DNA from: a virus
IMG/VR virus record: IMGVR_UViG_3300044675_001691
Span: 1-29,960 of that record
Reading direction: 5' to 3' (one strand)
Length of the DNA stretch: 29,960 nt
Positions 20,055 through 29,083 of this stretch are shown here, one piece after another (the first letter of the stretch is position 1; every line of letters starts with the position of its first letter). Under the pieces are notes generated by a model. It worked only from the letters and a program-made list of their open reading frames with translations. It was not told where the DNA came from and searched no databases. Both the position numbers and the translations under genes were made by a program.

Positions 20055-20199
20055 GATAGCCGCGGGCATAGTCGTTATGTCAATAGGTACGTTAATAGCC
20101 CTATGCGAATACCGACACGCTTTGTTTTTAACGGGGTGCTTTATTGCTTTGAGCGGCATAGGAATTATAGTAGAAACCATAGAAAAAGACGAAAGATGA
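20038..20199 (+). CDS. Small membrane protein (53 aa)
   Basis: Begins inside the end of the sigma-like gene (17-base overlap) and ends with ATGA overlap on the next gene. Two hydrophobic stretches (IAAGIVVMSIGTLIAL and HALFLTGCFIALSGIGIIV) separated by CEYRH form a probable two-helix membrane hairpin. Its size and shape would suit an antiholin or a second holin, but it is far from the lysis cassette. Function unknown. Confidence 0.6.
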   Translation: MEKTNKIAAGIVVMSIGTLIALCEYRHALFLTGCFIALSGIGIIVETIEKDER

Positions 20200-20462
20200 G
20201 AATTAAAGAAGAATACAAAGGCAAAACAATCATTATTTACGATAGTGTCCTAGGCGAACGCCGAGTAGAAGTAGACAAAATAGACCCTAAGCGCTTTGCT
20301 TACTACACCACTATAGGCCTAGGTTACCTATTCGACAAGTCACCAAAGGAATTGCTTTACCTAGGCATTGAACATGAAGTAGCGCAAGCTGACGCAGTCG
20401 AAGAACCTAAGCCAGTTGTTAAACGCACTAGAAAAAGACGAAAAAATGCCCCAGCCAATTAA
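20196..20462 (+). CDS. Small protein with basic tail
   Basis: 88 residues from ATG 20196; an in-frame ATG at 20103 would read through the overlapping membrane gene and is rejected. KGKTIIIYDSVLGERRVEVDK then FAYYTTIGLGYLFDKSPKEL suggest a small alpha/beta domain, followed by an acidic-to-basic tail (KPVVKRTRKRRKNAPAN). Similar proteins lie just before terminase genes in Bacteroidetes phages. The last residues overlap the next gene's start by 17 bases. Confidence 0.65.
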   Translation: MRIKEEYKGKTIIIYDSVLGERRVEVDKIDPKRFAYYTTIGLGYLFDKSPKELLYLGIEHEVAQADAVEEPKPVVKRTRKRRKNAPAN

Positions 20463-20625
20463 AGGAGAAGGTAAAGACAAGTACCTAGAACGTTGCATGG
20501 CCGCCGAAGAAAGTGTGAATAGCTTTCCAGACGAAAGCCAACGTTACGCAGTCTGCAATAGAGTATGGGAAACGCACAAACGCGAAGCCCTAACCCGTTA
20601 CGTTAAGTCACTAAACAAAAAGTAA
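20446..20625 (+). CDS. Small protein with QRYAVC motif
   Basis: 59 residues from ATG 20446 (MPQPIKGEGKDKYLERCMAA); an in-frame ATG at 20416 lies farther inside the previous gene. SFPDESQRYAVCNRVWE with the earlier Cys fits the short 'C...........F....QR.AVC...W' unit that is found in many tailed phages, often fused to prohead proteases or near head genes. Here it is a separate small protein beside terminase. Possible zinc-linked structural role, not proved. Confidence 0.7.
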   Translation: MPQPIKGEGKDKYLERCMAAEESVNSFPDESQRYAVCNRVWETHKREALTRYVKSLNKK

Positions 20626-20820
20626 ATGGCTTTTTATCTTATAGACATGGGCGCAAACATGACACACATAGGCCACGCCGTAGAAGTCGAACTAAGAAAA
20701 GACGGAAACCACCTAATTATTTACTTAACAGACATGCCGAACCTACTATGCGTAGAAGAACTAACCGAAGACCAATTTTTAGACCACTATAAAAACACGA
20801 AACCAAATGGGAAAGCATAA
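20626..20820 (+). CDS. Small protein (64 aa) before terminase
   Basis: Starts directly after the previous stop (TAAATG). MAFYLIDMGANMTHIGHAVE, then LIIYLTDMPNLLCVEELTED, ends YKNTKPNGKA. Strand-rich start with a helical end. Overlaps the terminase small subunit by 14 bases, so it belongs to the packaging operon. Function unknown. Confidence 0.65.
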   Translation: MAFYLIDMGANMTHIGHAVEVELRKDGNHLIIYLTDMPNLLCVEELTEDQFLDHYKNTKPNGKA

Positions 20821-21238
20821 GTACATAGAAACACCAGAAAAGCTATGGGAAATGTTTAAGGAATACGCAACCCACGTAAAGACGAACCCTAGAACAATAG
20901 ACAAAGCACTACAAAGCGGTAAGGTAGTACAAGAAAAGCTAGAAGTACCCCTAACAATGGAAGGCTTCGAAATTTGGTGTATTGAAAATTACAGCGACTG
21001 CCATCATTATTTCGATAATACTGACGGGCGATATTCCGAATATGGGACAATCACTACGCGTATTAAGAAGGCAATACGACGCGACCAAATAGAAGGTGGC
21101 ATGGTTGGCCAATACAACCCGTCAATAACTCAGCGTTTGAACAACCTAACCGAAAAGACGGACGTAACCAGCAACGGCGAAAACATAAACGAAATAAAAA
21201 TTTCAATTATTAGACCCGACACCAAAGAACTAGAGTAA
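20807..21238 (+). CDS. terS: Terminase small subunit
   Basis: 143 residues. TPEKLWEMFKEYATHVKTNP then LTMEGFEIWCIENY and YSEYGTITTRIKKAIRRDQI fit the DNA-packaging protein family in which an N-terminal helix-turn-helix binds the packaging site. The C-terminal part (TEKTDVTSNGENINEIKIS) is strand-rich and likely oligomeric. It overlaps the large subunit by one base (TAATG), the normal coupling of the pair. It would select phage DNA and regulate the large subunit's ATPase. Confidence 0.8.
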   Translation: MGKHKYIETPEKLWEMFKEYATHVKTNPRTIDKALQSGKVVQEKLEVPLTMEGFEIWCIENYSDCHHYFDNTDGRYSEYGTITTRIKKAIRRDQIEGGMVGQYNPSITQRLNNLTEKTDVTSNGENINEIKISIIRPDTKELE

Positions 21239-22389
21239 TGGATCTCAAGTCAACAATAGTTTTTGAACGGAATTACGACGCGCTTTACAACAATGAGGCG
21301 CGTTTTATTATTAACGAGGGTGGCAGCCGTTCAAGTAAGACGTACAGCCTTTGCCAGCTTATAATGGTGTATTGCTTACAGAATAACGGCGTAGTAGTTT
21401 CTATTATTAGAAAAACTTTGAACGCTTTGAAGTCAACGGCAATGCGTGACTTTTTCGACGTACTTAAGGAAAGCGGAATTTACGAAAAGGCTAGCCATAA
21501 CATGTCCGCAAATACCTACACGTTTCCAAATGGTGCTATGGTAGAGTTCTTTTCGGTAGATGATGAGCAGAAAATACGCGGTAGAAAAAGGGCCTTGGCG
21601 TGGTGCAACGAGGCAAACGAACTATTCCATGAAGACTTTTTGCAGTTAAACATGCGTACCGAGTTCAAAATGATTTTTGATTATAACCCGAGTGACTCGA
21701 ATAGCTGGCTTTACGAACTACCAAAAGACGAAAGCGTACTAATTAAGTCCACGTACCGCGACAACCCGTTTTTACCTGACAGCATCAAACGCCAAATAGA
21801 AGACCTCAAAAGAACAGACGAAGCGCTGTACCAAATTTACGCGCTAGGCGAACACGCAATATCTAAAGCCAATATCTATTCAAACTGGACGTTCTTACCC
21901 CACAGACCCGCACGCTTCACACAATTTGTTTACGGGCTAGACTTTGGTTACAATCACCCCACCGCTTTAATGCGTATTTACTGGCACGAAAAAGACATAT
22001 TCATAGAACCAGTAATATACGAAAGCTACCTAACGACCTCGAACCTTATAGACCGCATGGCCTCGCTAGACGTCGAAAAGGAAACCGAAATAATAGCCGA
22101 CTATGCCCGCCCCGAAATTATAGCCGAAATGAACAACGCGGGTTACAACGTCCTAAACGCAAACAAGGTGGTGAAAAAGGGTATCGACAACATTAAGACC
22201 TTCGGCGTGTTTGCTCTAGCCGACAAGAACCTAGAAAAGGAATACCAAAATTACAAATGGAAAAAGATAGGCGACACAATCACGGACGAACCTGTTAAGC
22301 TATTCGACGACGCAATGGATGCCGTTAGGTACGCGACTACCTACATTAAAGGGCAATACTTTACCGACGACGCCTATTTCGCGTTCTAA
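21238..22389 (+). CDS. terL: Terminase large subunit
   Basis: 383 residues. Walker A variant GGSRSSKT (residues 28-35), Walker B with catalytic Glu (LAWCNEANE, Glu125), and a coupling segment FDYNPSDSNSW. The C-terminal RNase H-like nuclease has GLDFGYNHPTA (Asp235), IIADYARPE (Asp288) and LFDDAMDAVRY (Asp358/Asp361). It packages DNA into the prohead through the portal and cuts it. At 383 residues it is shorter than the common 420-550 but keeps both active sites. Unusually, tail genes follow it immediately, and the portal lies about 14 kb away around the circle. Confidence 0.9.
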   Translation: MDLKSTIVFERNYDALYNNEARFIINEGGSRSSKTYSLCQLIMVYCLQNNGVVVSIIRKTLNALKSTAMRDFFDVLKESGIYEKASHNMSANTYTFPNGAMVEFFSVDDEQKIRGRKRALAWCNEANELFHEDFLQLNMRTEFKMIFDYNPSDSNSWLYELPKDESVLIKSTYRDNPFLPDSIKRQIEDLKRTDEALYQIYALGEHAISKANIYSNWTFLPHRPARFTQFVYGLDFGYNHPTALMRIYWHEKDIFIEPVIYESYLTTSNLIDRMASLDVEKETEIIADYARPEIIAEMNNAGYNVLNANKVVKKGIDNIKTFGVFALADKNLEKEYQNYKWKKIGDTITDEPVKLFDDAMDAVRYATTYIKGQYFTDDAYFAF

Positions 22390-22409
22390 ATTAACACGGA
22401 CTAGAATTT

Positions 22410-22419
22410 TAATATAGTT
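22410..22419 (+). promoter_or_regulatory. Late-gene start motif TAATATAGTT
   Basis: TAATATAGTT abuts the ATG at 22420, preceded by GAATTT. The site at 5422 has GAACTTTAATATAGTT, nearly the same over 18 bases. No TTG stands at -33, so promoter activity here is less certain than at 2811 and 5422. Confidence 0.45.
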
Positions 22420-23889
22420 ATGGCACAAACTACAATAGCAAGACCCCAAAGCTTTACACCAGCTTATAACCCCGTTAAGTACATTATAGACAGTACAAAC
22501 AAGAACAACACGGGTTTCAAATACATTTTCGACGTATACAACGGCGCAACCCAAATAGGCCGCTTTAAAACCCTGCCAACCTTCGGCACGGGCTATGGTG
22601 AAGTGGATCTATCTAAGTTCCTAAGCTCTTACGTAAGCTGGGACTTTGACCCGAACGTAACACTTGACTACGACGCGGCAAATAGTTACTACCAATACCA
22701 GATAAAGACGGGCGAAGAATACCTAGCCGAATTTAGCTACACGTCGGCCCTAACCAACTCGGCGGGCTTTGTACGCGTAAACGTAACTAACACCTTTGCA
22801 ATAGGCGACCAAATAAACATAACACAAGCGGACGGCGGTACGGCTAACCCTCTAGTCGAAGGATTGCACTCAGTTACCAACGCTTCGGCTACATGGTTCG
22901 AAATTGGCGTGGCATGGTCTAGCGTAACAGATGCGAACATAGACGGGGTGGTAACCTATGCCGACAACCGCAAAGTAGCAACCTACGACGTGCAAACGCT
23001 AGCTAGCAGCAACGTGTTCAATGGGGCTAGACGCTGGACTGAGTTTGTATATTGGAACGCTGACGAATACAACCTAAACGACCCGACGAAATACTGGCTA
23101 ACAAATCAACCGCTTACAAACTTTAGCTGCACAATAGCGCAAGACCTTTGGTTAAACGCACGCGCAAGGGTAGGCAAAAAGATAGTATTTGAAAACTCGA
23201 ACGGGGATTTATTCAGCAAAACCATAGTAGCAAATTCAACCATTCAGCAAATTGCAGTAGGACCGAATAACCACGGAACACTAACGCCCGCCGTTGGTAC
23301 TTTGCCACTAGTCAAAGAAGATACAACCTATTACGACTTTTGGTTTGAAGACGGAACACAAAAGAGCCGCAAGTATAGAGTAGACATAGACCGCCGTATT
23401 CAAATTAGCGAGTACGACGTGGTCTTTTTGGATCGCATGGGCAGCTATTCCAGCTTTGCTTTTCAACTTAAGTCTTACGAACGTGGCGAAGTGTCACGCG
23501 AAGAATACAACCAAGACGTTACAGGCTTTGTAAGCGGTGGCCAATGGTCGTACAACTACGAAGAATTTGGCTATTCTACTATAAACCTAAACGCCGTAAA
23601 GACGCTAGAATTAAATTCTAACTGGATGAGCCAAGACATGGCAACTTACTTCGAAGAATTGGTAACTAGCCCGCAATGCTTTTTAAAAGTTGTGCAGTAC
23701 GTAACCACCGAAGACGGCGAACTATTGCTAGACGAAGACGGATGCCTAGTACATATTGCCGAAAGTACAATGTACGTGCCTATAATTGTGGCAACGAATA
23801 GTTATGAAGTATTCAACCAACGCAATAAAAACCTAATGAAGCAAACAATAGTTGTCAAGCTTGCAAATAACGACGCAATCAATGGTTAA
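22420..23889 (+). CDS. Large tail tip/baseplate-type protein
   Basis: 489 residues, almost wholly predicted beta strand. The N-terminal domain (TTIARPQSFTPAYNPVKYII, GFKYIFDVYNGATQIGRFKT, LPTFGTGYGEVDLSKFL) and a later motif (YDVVFLDRMGSYSSFAFQLK) recur in structural proteins of Bacteroidetes siphophages, encoded beside tip proteins. Residues about 105-170 (NSAGFVRVNVTNTFAIGDQI) look like an inserted Ig-like fold. It is the first of two large tip genes and shares an 8-base overlap with the second. Probably distal tail or tip adaptor; exact equivalent unknown. Confidence 0.6.
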   Translation: MAQTTIARPQSFTPAYNPVKYIIDSTNKNNTGFKYIFDVYNGATQIGRFKTLPTFGTGYGEVDLSKFLSSYVSWDFDPNVTLDYDAANSYYQYQIKTGEEYLAEFSYTSALTNSAGFVRVNVTNTFAIGDQINITQADGGTANPLVEGLHSVTNASATWFEIGVAWSSVTDANIDGVVTYADNRKVATYDVQTLASSNVFNGARRWTEFVYWNADEYNLNDPTKYWLTNQPLTNFSCTIAQDLWLNARARVGKKIVFENSNGDLFSKTIVANSTIQQIAVGPNNHGTLTPAVGTLPLVKEDTTYYDFWFEDGTQKSRKYRVDIDRRIQISEYDVVFLDRMGSYSSFAFQLKSYERGEVSREEYNQDVTGFVSGGQWSYNYEEFGYSTINLNAVKTLELNSNWMSQDMATYFEELVTSPQCFLKVVQYVTTEDGELLLDEDGCLVHIAESTMYVPIIVATNSYEVFNQRNKNLMKQTIVVKLANNDAING

Positions 23890-26578
23890 GATAGTATTAC
23901 AAACTGGCGTGCTAGACGTACGCCCCGACGTTAATTTTCCGCTTACGTTTTCAGTTGGTGAAATTAGAGACATAACAAAGCGAACGGGTACGTTTTCCAA
24001 GACCATTGTACTACCCGCCACGGACAACAATAACCAGCTACTCAATCACTACTACGACGTAAACATTCAGGCGGGAACGTTTGACATTACGCAGCTTACA
24101 CGTTGTCAGGTCCTACAAAATGACGTAATCATTTTAGAAGACGCAATCTTACAATTAGTAGCCGTCAATAAATACCAAACCACGGACGCCTACGAACAAG
24201 TTGCTAACTACGAAGTCTTAATAAAAGACACCAAAGCGGAACTATTCACGGCAATTACAAACGCCGAACTTACAGACATAGACTTTAGCGACTTAAACCA
24301 TTACGCGGTTAGCTCTAGTATTATTTCGACGTACTCATTCACGCAAGCCAACGGCTACAAATACGTGTTACCTTACGACAACGACAACCTATACAACGTT
24401 CGCCAACTTAAGCCTGCTATCTACGCAAAGACGTACTTTGATCGCATCTTTGCAAATGCAGGTTTTACGTACACTTGGGCGGACCTACAAGCGGCACGCT
24501 TTGACAAGTTGTTAATTCCATACAACGGTGACGAAAATCAAATAGACTGGACGGACTACAAGGTTATTGCTAGCAATTCGTGGACAACCACACAAACCAA
24601 TTCGGTAGGTAACTTCTTTACATTTCAAGAAACGCTTACGGGATGGACTGAGCAACTAGATACGCAAAGTATTTTTAACCCAACGACGGGCCAATACACC
24701 GCACCAACTAACACCGACCCCGCAGCTTCGCAAGGCTACGAATTTAACATTACAATACAATACGAAGTAGTTTTCGACAACACTAGCGCATTGCCAGTTA
24801 GGGCGTATCTAAACGGCGCAACGCAAGACGTAGTGTTTTACCCGTTTGTCAAAGCTTTAAACCCATCGGGCCAAGGCACAATAGGTTCGCTTACGCCTAT
24901 TACAATAGACGCGCCGCTAGCTTCGGGGGCTAACATATTCGGAACTTATGCCAACCTTGTAATAACAAGCCCAACTGGCTACATAAACACGGGCGACATT
25001 TTAACTATGGTTACTGGCATCTTGTCTACGAACTGGCAGAACGGCGGCACTAAGTGGCGAACCACTACCACGAACGCCCTTTCAACTGTCAACGTTAATC
25101 TAGACATCCTAGACATTCAAGTGCAAATAATGCCGAATAGCAACACCCAACCTATTGGCGGGTTTGTTACAATGAACCAATACGTCCCGCAAAAGATAAA
25201 GCAAAGCGACTTTGTAAAGTCAATATTTACAATGTACAACCTATTTGCGGATGTAGACCCAGAACAACCGAACAATATAATACTAACACACCGCGACAAA
25301 TACTACGACAACGGCGCAAAAAAGGACTGGACAAAGAAACTAGCCAAAGACCGCGAACAAAATCTAGAGTTCCTGCCCGACGTTACAAACAAGCGCCTAA
25401 TCTTAACTTATAAACAAGACACCGATAGCGCAAACCAGTTGTATTTTGACACCACCCGCGAAATTTACGGGCAACTTGAATACATTTTTAATTCGGAATA
25501 CGTTAAAGACATAGACACTAAGGAACTAATCTTTAGCCCTACGCCCATAACGTCTACTACATTCGGTGCAATTGTGCCAATGATTGACGGCCAAACGCCT
25601 AAGACGGGGTTAAGAATACTTTACGACGGAGGCGAACAACCTTGTGGCTCTTACGATCTAATTGACGGCGGTGTAACTGGAACTTATGGGGTAACTACCT
25701 ACCCAGCTATTACGCACTTCGACAACGCAAATACGCCTAGCTTCGACTTGAACTTTGGTACGTGCGACTTTTACTACTACCAACCGCAAACGCTAACAAA
25801 CAACAACCTATATAATCTATACTGGCGTCGTACAATTAACCAAATTAACGAGGGCAAAATGCTTACCGCGTTTTTCTACTTGCGAGAAAACGACATACAT
25901 AGCTTAAAGCTTAACGACAAAATCCGCATAGACAATTCGTGGTGGAATATCAATAAGGTAATAGACTACAACGCAAACACGGACGGCCTAACAAAAGTCG
26001 AACTTATAAGCGTGGATAGCGAACAAGAGCTAGCGCCGTTTATTACCAACACGGGCAACCCTGCGCCTAGCGTTACCACACAAGTGGCTTTGTCGTCTGT
26101 AATGCAGTCGCGCATGGCTTCTGGTAACCTAATCTTAGAGGGTGCAAACGTAGCGGTATACGGAACGCGTAACACAATAGCGCAAGGCGTGCGAGGTGTC
26201 GTTATTGGCGACGACCAAACACTAAACGAAGACGGAATTATAACGCCTAGAATTAACGGCATAGCGACGCAAAGAGGCGCGTATATAGCTAACCTCACCC
26301 AAGTCGGAACGGCTGCGCCTACGGACCTTATTTTAGCTGACAACTTAGGTTTAATAACATGGTCTAGAACCGCACAAGGGCAATACAAAGGCGTGCCTTT
26401 AGTTCCTTTCGACTTTCAAAGTACGTATGTCATGATTAATAGTAACGAACATGACCACCTTTGTAGTGCGTACATAAACACGGACGGGGACGTTATTGTA
26501 AAAACTACCAACACTTCGAACCACCAGCATAACGACGACATACTAAACAACACAACTCTAGAAATTCGAACCTACTAA
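23882..26578 (+). CDS. Large tail tip protein (898 aa)
   Basis: Start chosen at ATG 23882 (MVKIVLQTGVLDVRPD), which overlaps the previous gene by only 8 bases; an ATG at 23852 is deeper inside it. The N-terminal region EIRDITKRTGTFSKTIVLPA and NNQLLNHYYDVN is characteristic of large tail proteins in Bacteroidetes phages. The middle contains FVKSIFTMYNLFADVDPEQP and KDWTKKLAKDREQNLEFLPD, like hub or wedge-type tip proteins. Near the C-terminus, VAVYGTRNTIAQGVRGVVIG, then DDQTLNEDGIITPRING, is a repeat-rich strand region that may hold the fibre. The final part has paired His (HDHLCS, NHQHNDD). Tail tip, contacting the tape measure and fibre; function inferred from position. Confidence 0.65.
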   Translation: MVKIVLQTGVLDVRPDVNFPLTFSVGEIRDITKRTGTFSKTIVLPATDNNNQLLNHYYDVNIQAGTFDITQLTRCQVLQNDVIILEDAILQLVAVNKYQTTDAYEQVANYEVLIKDTKAELFTAITNAELTDIDFSDLNHYAVSSSIISTYSFTQANGYKYVLPYDNDNLYNVRQLKPAIYAKTYFDRIFANAGFTYTWADLQAARFDKLLIPYNGDENQIDWTDYKVIASNSWTTTQTNSVGNFFTFQETLTGWTEQLDTQSIFNPTTGQYTAPTNTDPAASQGYEFNITIQYEVVFDNTSALPVRAYLNGATQDVVFYPFVKALNPSGQGTIGSLTPITIDAPLASGANIFGTYANLVITSPTGYINTGDILTMVTGILSTNWQNGGTKWRTTTTNALSTVNVNLDILDIQVQIMPNSNTQPIGGFVTMNQYVPQKIKQSDFVKSIFTMYNLFADVDPEQPNNIILTHRDKYYDNGAKKDWTKKLAKDREQNLEFLPDVTNKRLILTYKQDTDSANQLYFDTTREIYGQLEYIFNSEYVKDIDTKELIFSPTPITSTTFGAIVPMIDGQTPKTGLRILYDGGEQPCGSYDLIDGGVTGTYGVTTYPAITHFDNANTPSFDLNFGTCDFYYYQPQTLTNNNLYNLYWRRTINQINEGKMLTAFFYLRENDIHSLKLNDKIRIDNSWWNINKVIDYNANTDGLTKVELISVDSEQELAPFITNTGNPAPSVTTQVALSSVMQSRMASGNLILEGANVAVYGTRNTIAQGVRGVVIGDDQTLNEDGIITPRINGIATQRGAYIANLTQVGTAAPTDLILADNLGLITWSRTAQGQYKGVPLVPFDFQSTYVMINSNEHDHLCSAYINTDGDVIVKTTNTSNHQHNDDILNNTTLEIRTY

Positions 26579-26583
26579 AAAGG

Positions 26584-26593
26584 TAATATAGTT
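26584..26593 (+). promoter_or_regulatory. Late-gene start motif TAATATAGTT
   Basis: TAATATAGTT directly before the tape-measure ATG at 26594, 5 bases after the preceding stop. No -33 element is visible in the expected window, which is coding sequence of the previous gene. Confidence 0.45.
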
Positions 26594-28624
26594 ATGAATG
26601 AAGTACAAATCCCTTTAAAACTTACGGGCATTGCTGCTATTAAAGCCGAACTTAAAGCGGTTAAGAGCGAAATAGCTAACGCAACAGATCCCGAAACAAT
26701 GACTAAGCTAGCCCAGAAAGCGGGTGAACTAGCCGACAAACTTAAAGACGTAAACGAACAAGTCGGCGTCTTTAACACGGGGTCAAAATTCGAGGCGGTA
26801 AGCAATTCATTCGGCATGATACAAGCCGACCTAGCTAGCCTAGACTTTGAGGGCGCAAGCGAAAAAGCAAAGGTATTCAGCAAGGCTTTGGGTGGCGTAG
26901 GTAAAGCGGAAATAAGCGGTGCGATTAAAGGCATAACTAGCACGGTAAAAACGTTAGGCGGGGCCTTTGTAAGACTAGGCGCTCAAATTCTAGCAAACCC
27001 CTTATTTCTACTCGCTGCAATTATAGCGGGTTTGGTTATTGCCTTCGTTACGTTCCTAGCAAAAATAGGCGCACTAGAAAAAGCATTTAATTTATTAATG
27101 GCGCCTATAAACGCTATTATAAACGGGTTCAAAAAGCTAACTGATGAGATGGGGTTAACCAATTTCAAAGCCGAAGAACACGCTAAAGTTATGGAAAAGA
27201 CTAACGAACGCGCCGCCGTAAGTTCTAAACAACGCGCCGAGAAAGTTAGTGACGCATACGACATAGAAATAGCCAAAGCAAAGGCAGCGGGTAAAGATAC
27301 CACGGACCTAGAAATAGCAAAGTCGAAAGCAATAAGCAAAGAAAGCCAAACACGTTTAAGTGACCAGCAAAAGGAATACGCATTTTTACAAAAGATAGCA
27401 TCTAAGGACAACCTAGAACGCCGTAAAAAACTACGCGAACAAATTGCCGCTGAAAAAAAGATACTAAGCGAGGGCCGAAAAGAACGCCAATTGCTAGAAA
27501 TTCAAGACGCAGCCGAACAAGAACAAAAGGACAAAGAGGCTAAAGAAAAACGTATCGAAAGACAAAAGACATACGAAAAAAATAGGCTAGACGCAGCGCG
27601 TACTATTAAAGATATTGAACTTAGTTTAATTGCTGACGAGGCAAAACGCGAAGAAGAAATAACTAAAGAAAAGTACAAGCGCCTAATTGAAGACGTAAAG
27701 AAAAACGAAAACCTTACGGGCAAAGAAAAAGTCGAATTAACTAAGCTTTACGAAAGCCAACGTGTAGCCGAACTAGACGCAAGCGCAAAAACCATAGCAG
27801 AAAACGACGCTAAACACAAGGCGCAAATTAAAAAAGGTATAGACGACTTTTATAATCAAGAAGCCGAAAAGCAAGAAGAAATAGAAGAACAACTTTACCA
27901 GCTAGGATTAACCGCACAACAACGCGAACTAGAGGCCAATAAATACCACTACGAAGAACTTATAGCACAAGCCAAAAGATACGGTGCAGATGCTACCTTA
28001 TTTGTAGAAGAACAAAAGAAAAAAGAAGCCGAAATAAATAAGAAGTACACCGAAGAAGAAAACGCCGAAAGCCTTAAGAAAATACAAGCCGCCCAAGCAG
28101 AACGCGACGCCAAACTAACTCTAGCTAGTGACGTGGTAAACGGAATAGGCGCGCTAGGTAACGCCTTTATTAAAGACCAAAAGAAACTAGAAAACTTTAA
28201 CAAGGCTAGTGCATTGATCCAGATAGGCATTGATACGGCTAAGGCTATTTCGGCTCTAGTTGCTGCCTCGCAGTCAAACCCTTTTAACGGGGTTTCAGCG
28301 GGTGCGGCTGGTATTGCACAATTCGCCTCGGGTATCTTACAAATCACCACGAACATAGCCAAAGCAAAAACACTTCTTACAAACCCTAGCGGTACGGTAA
28401 GCGGTGGCGGTGGTGGTGGCGGTGTAAATGGCGGTGCAACTAGCGTAACGCCTATTACCCCAAGCGTTCAAATGTTCGGACAAGGCAACGACTTAAACAC
28501 GGTAGGACAACCTAAGAGCGTAAACACGAACCAAAACATAGTAGTGCAAGCCATTGTAAGCGAAAGCGACATAACAAGCACTCAAACGAAAATTAATAAA
28601 ATCAAACAAGGGTCTGAGTTATGA
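26594..28624 (+). CDS. Tape measure protein
   Basis: 676 residues. The start is helical (IAAIKAELKAVKSEIANATD), a hydrophobic segment lies at about residues 136-158 (LFLLAAIIAGLVIAFVTFLA), and residues about 195-520 form a long charged coiled coil rich in Lys, Glu and Ala (KEREAEINKKYTEEE-like heptads). A second Ala-rich hydrophobic region follows (FNGVSAGAAGIAQFASGILQ), then a run of Gly and a polar end. This layout is standard for siphophage tape measure proteins, which set tail length and enter the host at ejection. At the usual 0.15 nm per residue the tail would be roughly 100 nm. It overlaps the next gene by ATGA. Confidence 0.85.
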   Translation: MNEVQIPLKLTGIAAIKAELKAVKSEIANATDPETMTKLAQKAGELADKLKDVNEQVGVFNTGSKFEAVSNSFGMIQADLASLDFEGASEKAKVFSKALGGVGKAEISGAIKGITSTVKTLGGAFVRLGAQILANPLFLLAAIIAGLVIAFVTFLAKIGALEKAFNLLMAPINAIINGFKKLTDEMGLTNFKAEEHAKVMEKTNERAAVSSKQRAEKVSDAYDIEIAKAKAAGKDTTDLEIAKSKAISKESQTRLSDQQKEYAFLQKIASKDNLERRKKLREQIAAEKKILSEGRKERQLLEIQDAAEQEQKDKEAKEKRIERQKTYEKNRLDAARTIKDIELSLIADEAKREEEITKEKYKRLIEDVKKNENLTGKEKVELTKLYESQRVAELDASAKTIAENDAKHKAQIKKGIDDFYNQEAEKQEEIEEQLYQLGLTAQQRELEANKYHYEELIAQAKRYGADATLFVEEQKKKEAEINKKYTEEENAESLKKIQAAQAERDAKLTLASDVVNGIGALGNAFIKDQKKLENFNKASALIQIGIDTAKAISALVAASQSNPFNGVSAGAAGIAQFASGILQITTNIAKAKTLLTNPSGTVSGGGGGGGVNGGATSVTPITPSVQMFGQGNDLNTVGQPKSVNTNQNIVVQAIVSESDITSTQTKINKIKQGSEL

Positions 28625-29070
28625 CAAGTTACCAAGCACTAATAAACGAAATTGAAACGTTTTACAACAACCATGTACAAGTTAAAAAGGTTGGGTCGGA
28701 CTTTCAAGAGCAGATGTTCAACTTTGCTACTAAGGACGAAAAATACCCTATTGTTTTTATAGTTCCCGTATCAGCTTTAGCCACCGAAAACACGAACGAC
28801 TTTGTACTAGATATTTATTGCTTTGACATTATCCAAAAGGATCGCGCAAACATTAACGTAATTCTTAGCGACTGCCAGCAAATATTGTACGACTTGTTTA
28901 CCTACTTTATCAATTCGACAAACTACGACTTTGACTTTGTAGATACGCCAACTTTCACGCCGTTAAACAACGACTTACTAGACTACGCCGCGGGGTGGGT
29001 TATGTCCGCAACTTTCTGTGTAAACAACTGGACAGACTGCGCCGTACCACTCAAACAAGAAGGCAACTAA
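28621..29070 (+). CDS. Probable tail completion/terminator-like protein
   Basis: 149 residues. MTSYQALINEIETFYNNHVQ then KYPIVFIVPVSALATENTND, FVLDIYCFDIIQKD and ILSDCQQILYDLFTYF alternate helix and strand as in tail terminator/completion proteins. The C-terminal Cys pair (FCVNNWTDC) recurs in such Bacteroidetes phage proteins. It follows the tape measure by an ATGA overlap and precedes the fibre. In Bacteroidetes phages this gene commonly sits here; that it caps the tail is inferred. Confidence 0.5.
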   Translation: MTSYQALINEIETFYNNHVQVKKVGSDFQEQMFNFATKDEKYPIVFIVPVSALATENTNDFVLDIYCFDIIQKDRANINVILSDCQQILYDLFTYFINSTNYDFDFVDTPTFTPLNNDLLDYAAGWVMSATFCVNNWTDCAVPLKQEGN

Positions 29071-29073
29071 ATT

Positions 29074-29083
29074 TAATATTGTT
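29074..29083 (+). promoter_or_regulatory. Late-gene start motif TAATATTGTT
   Basis: TAATATTGTT directly before the fibre ATG at 29084, 3 bases after the previous stop. Same element as at 2811, 5422, 22410 and 26584, with T in place of A or C at the variable place. Confidence 0.45.

Noticed and set aside
26983-28362. Several minus-strand open frames opposite the tape measure gene
   Set aside because: Ala/Ser/Phe-rich shadows of the coiled coil, no start signals, no overlap logic with neighbours.
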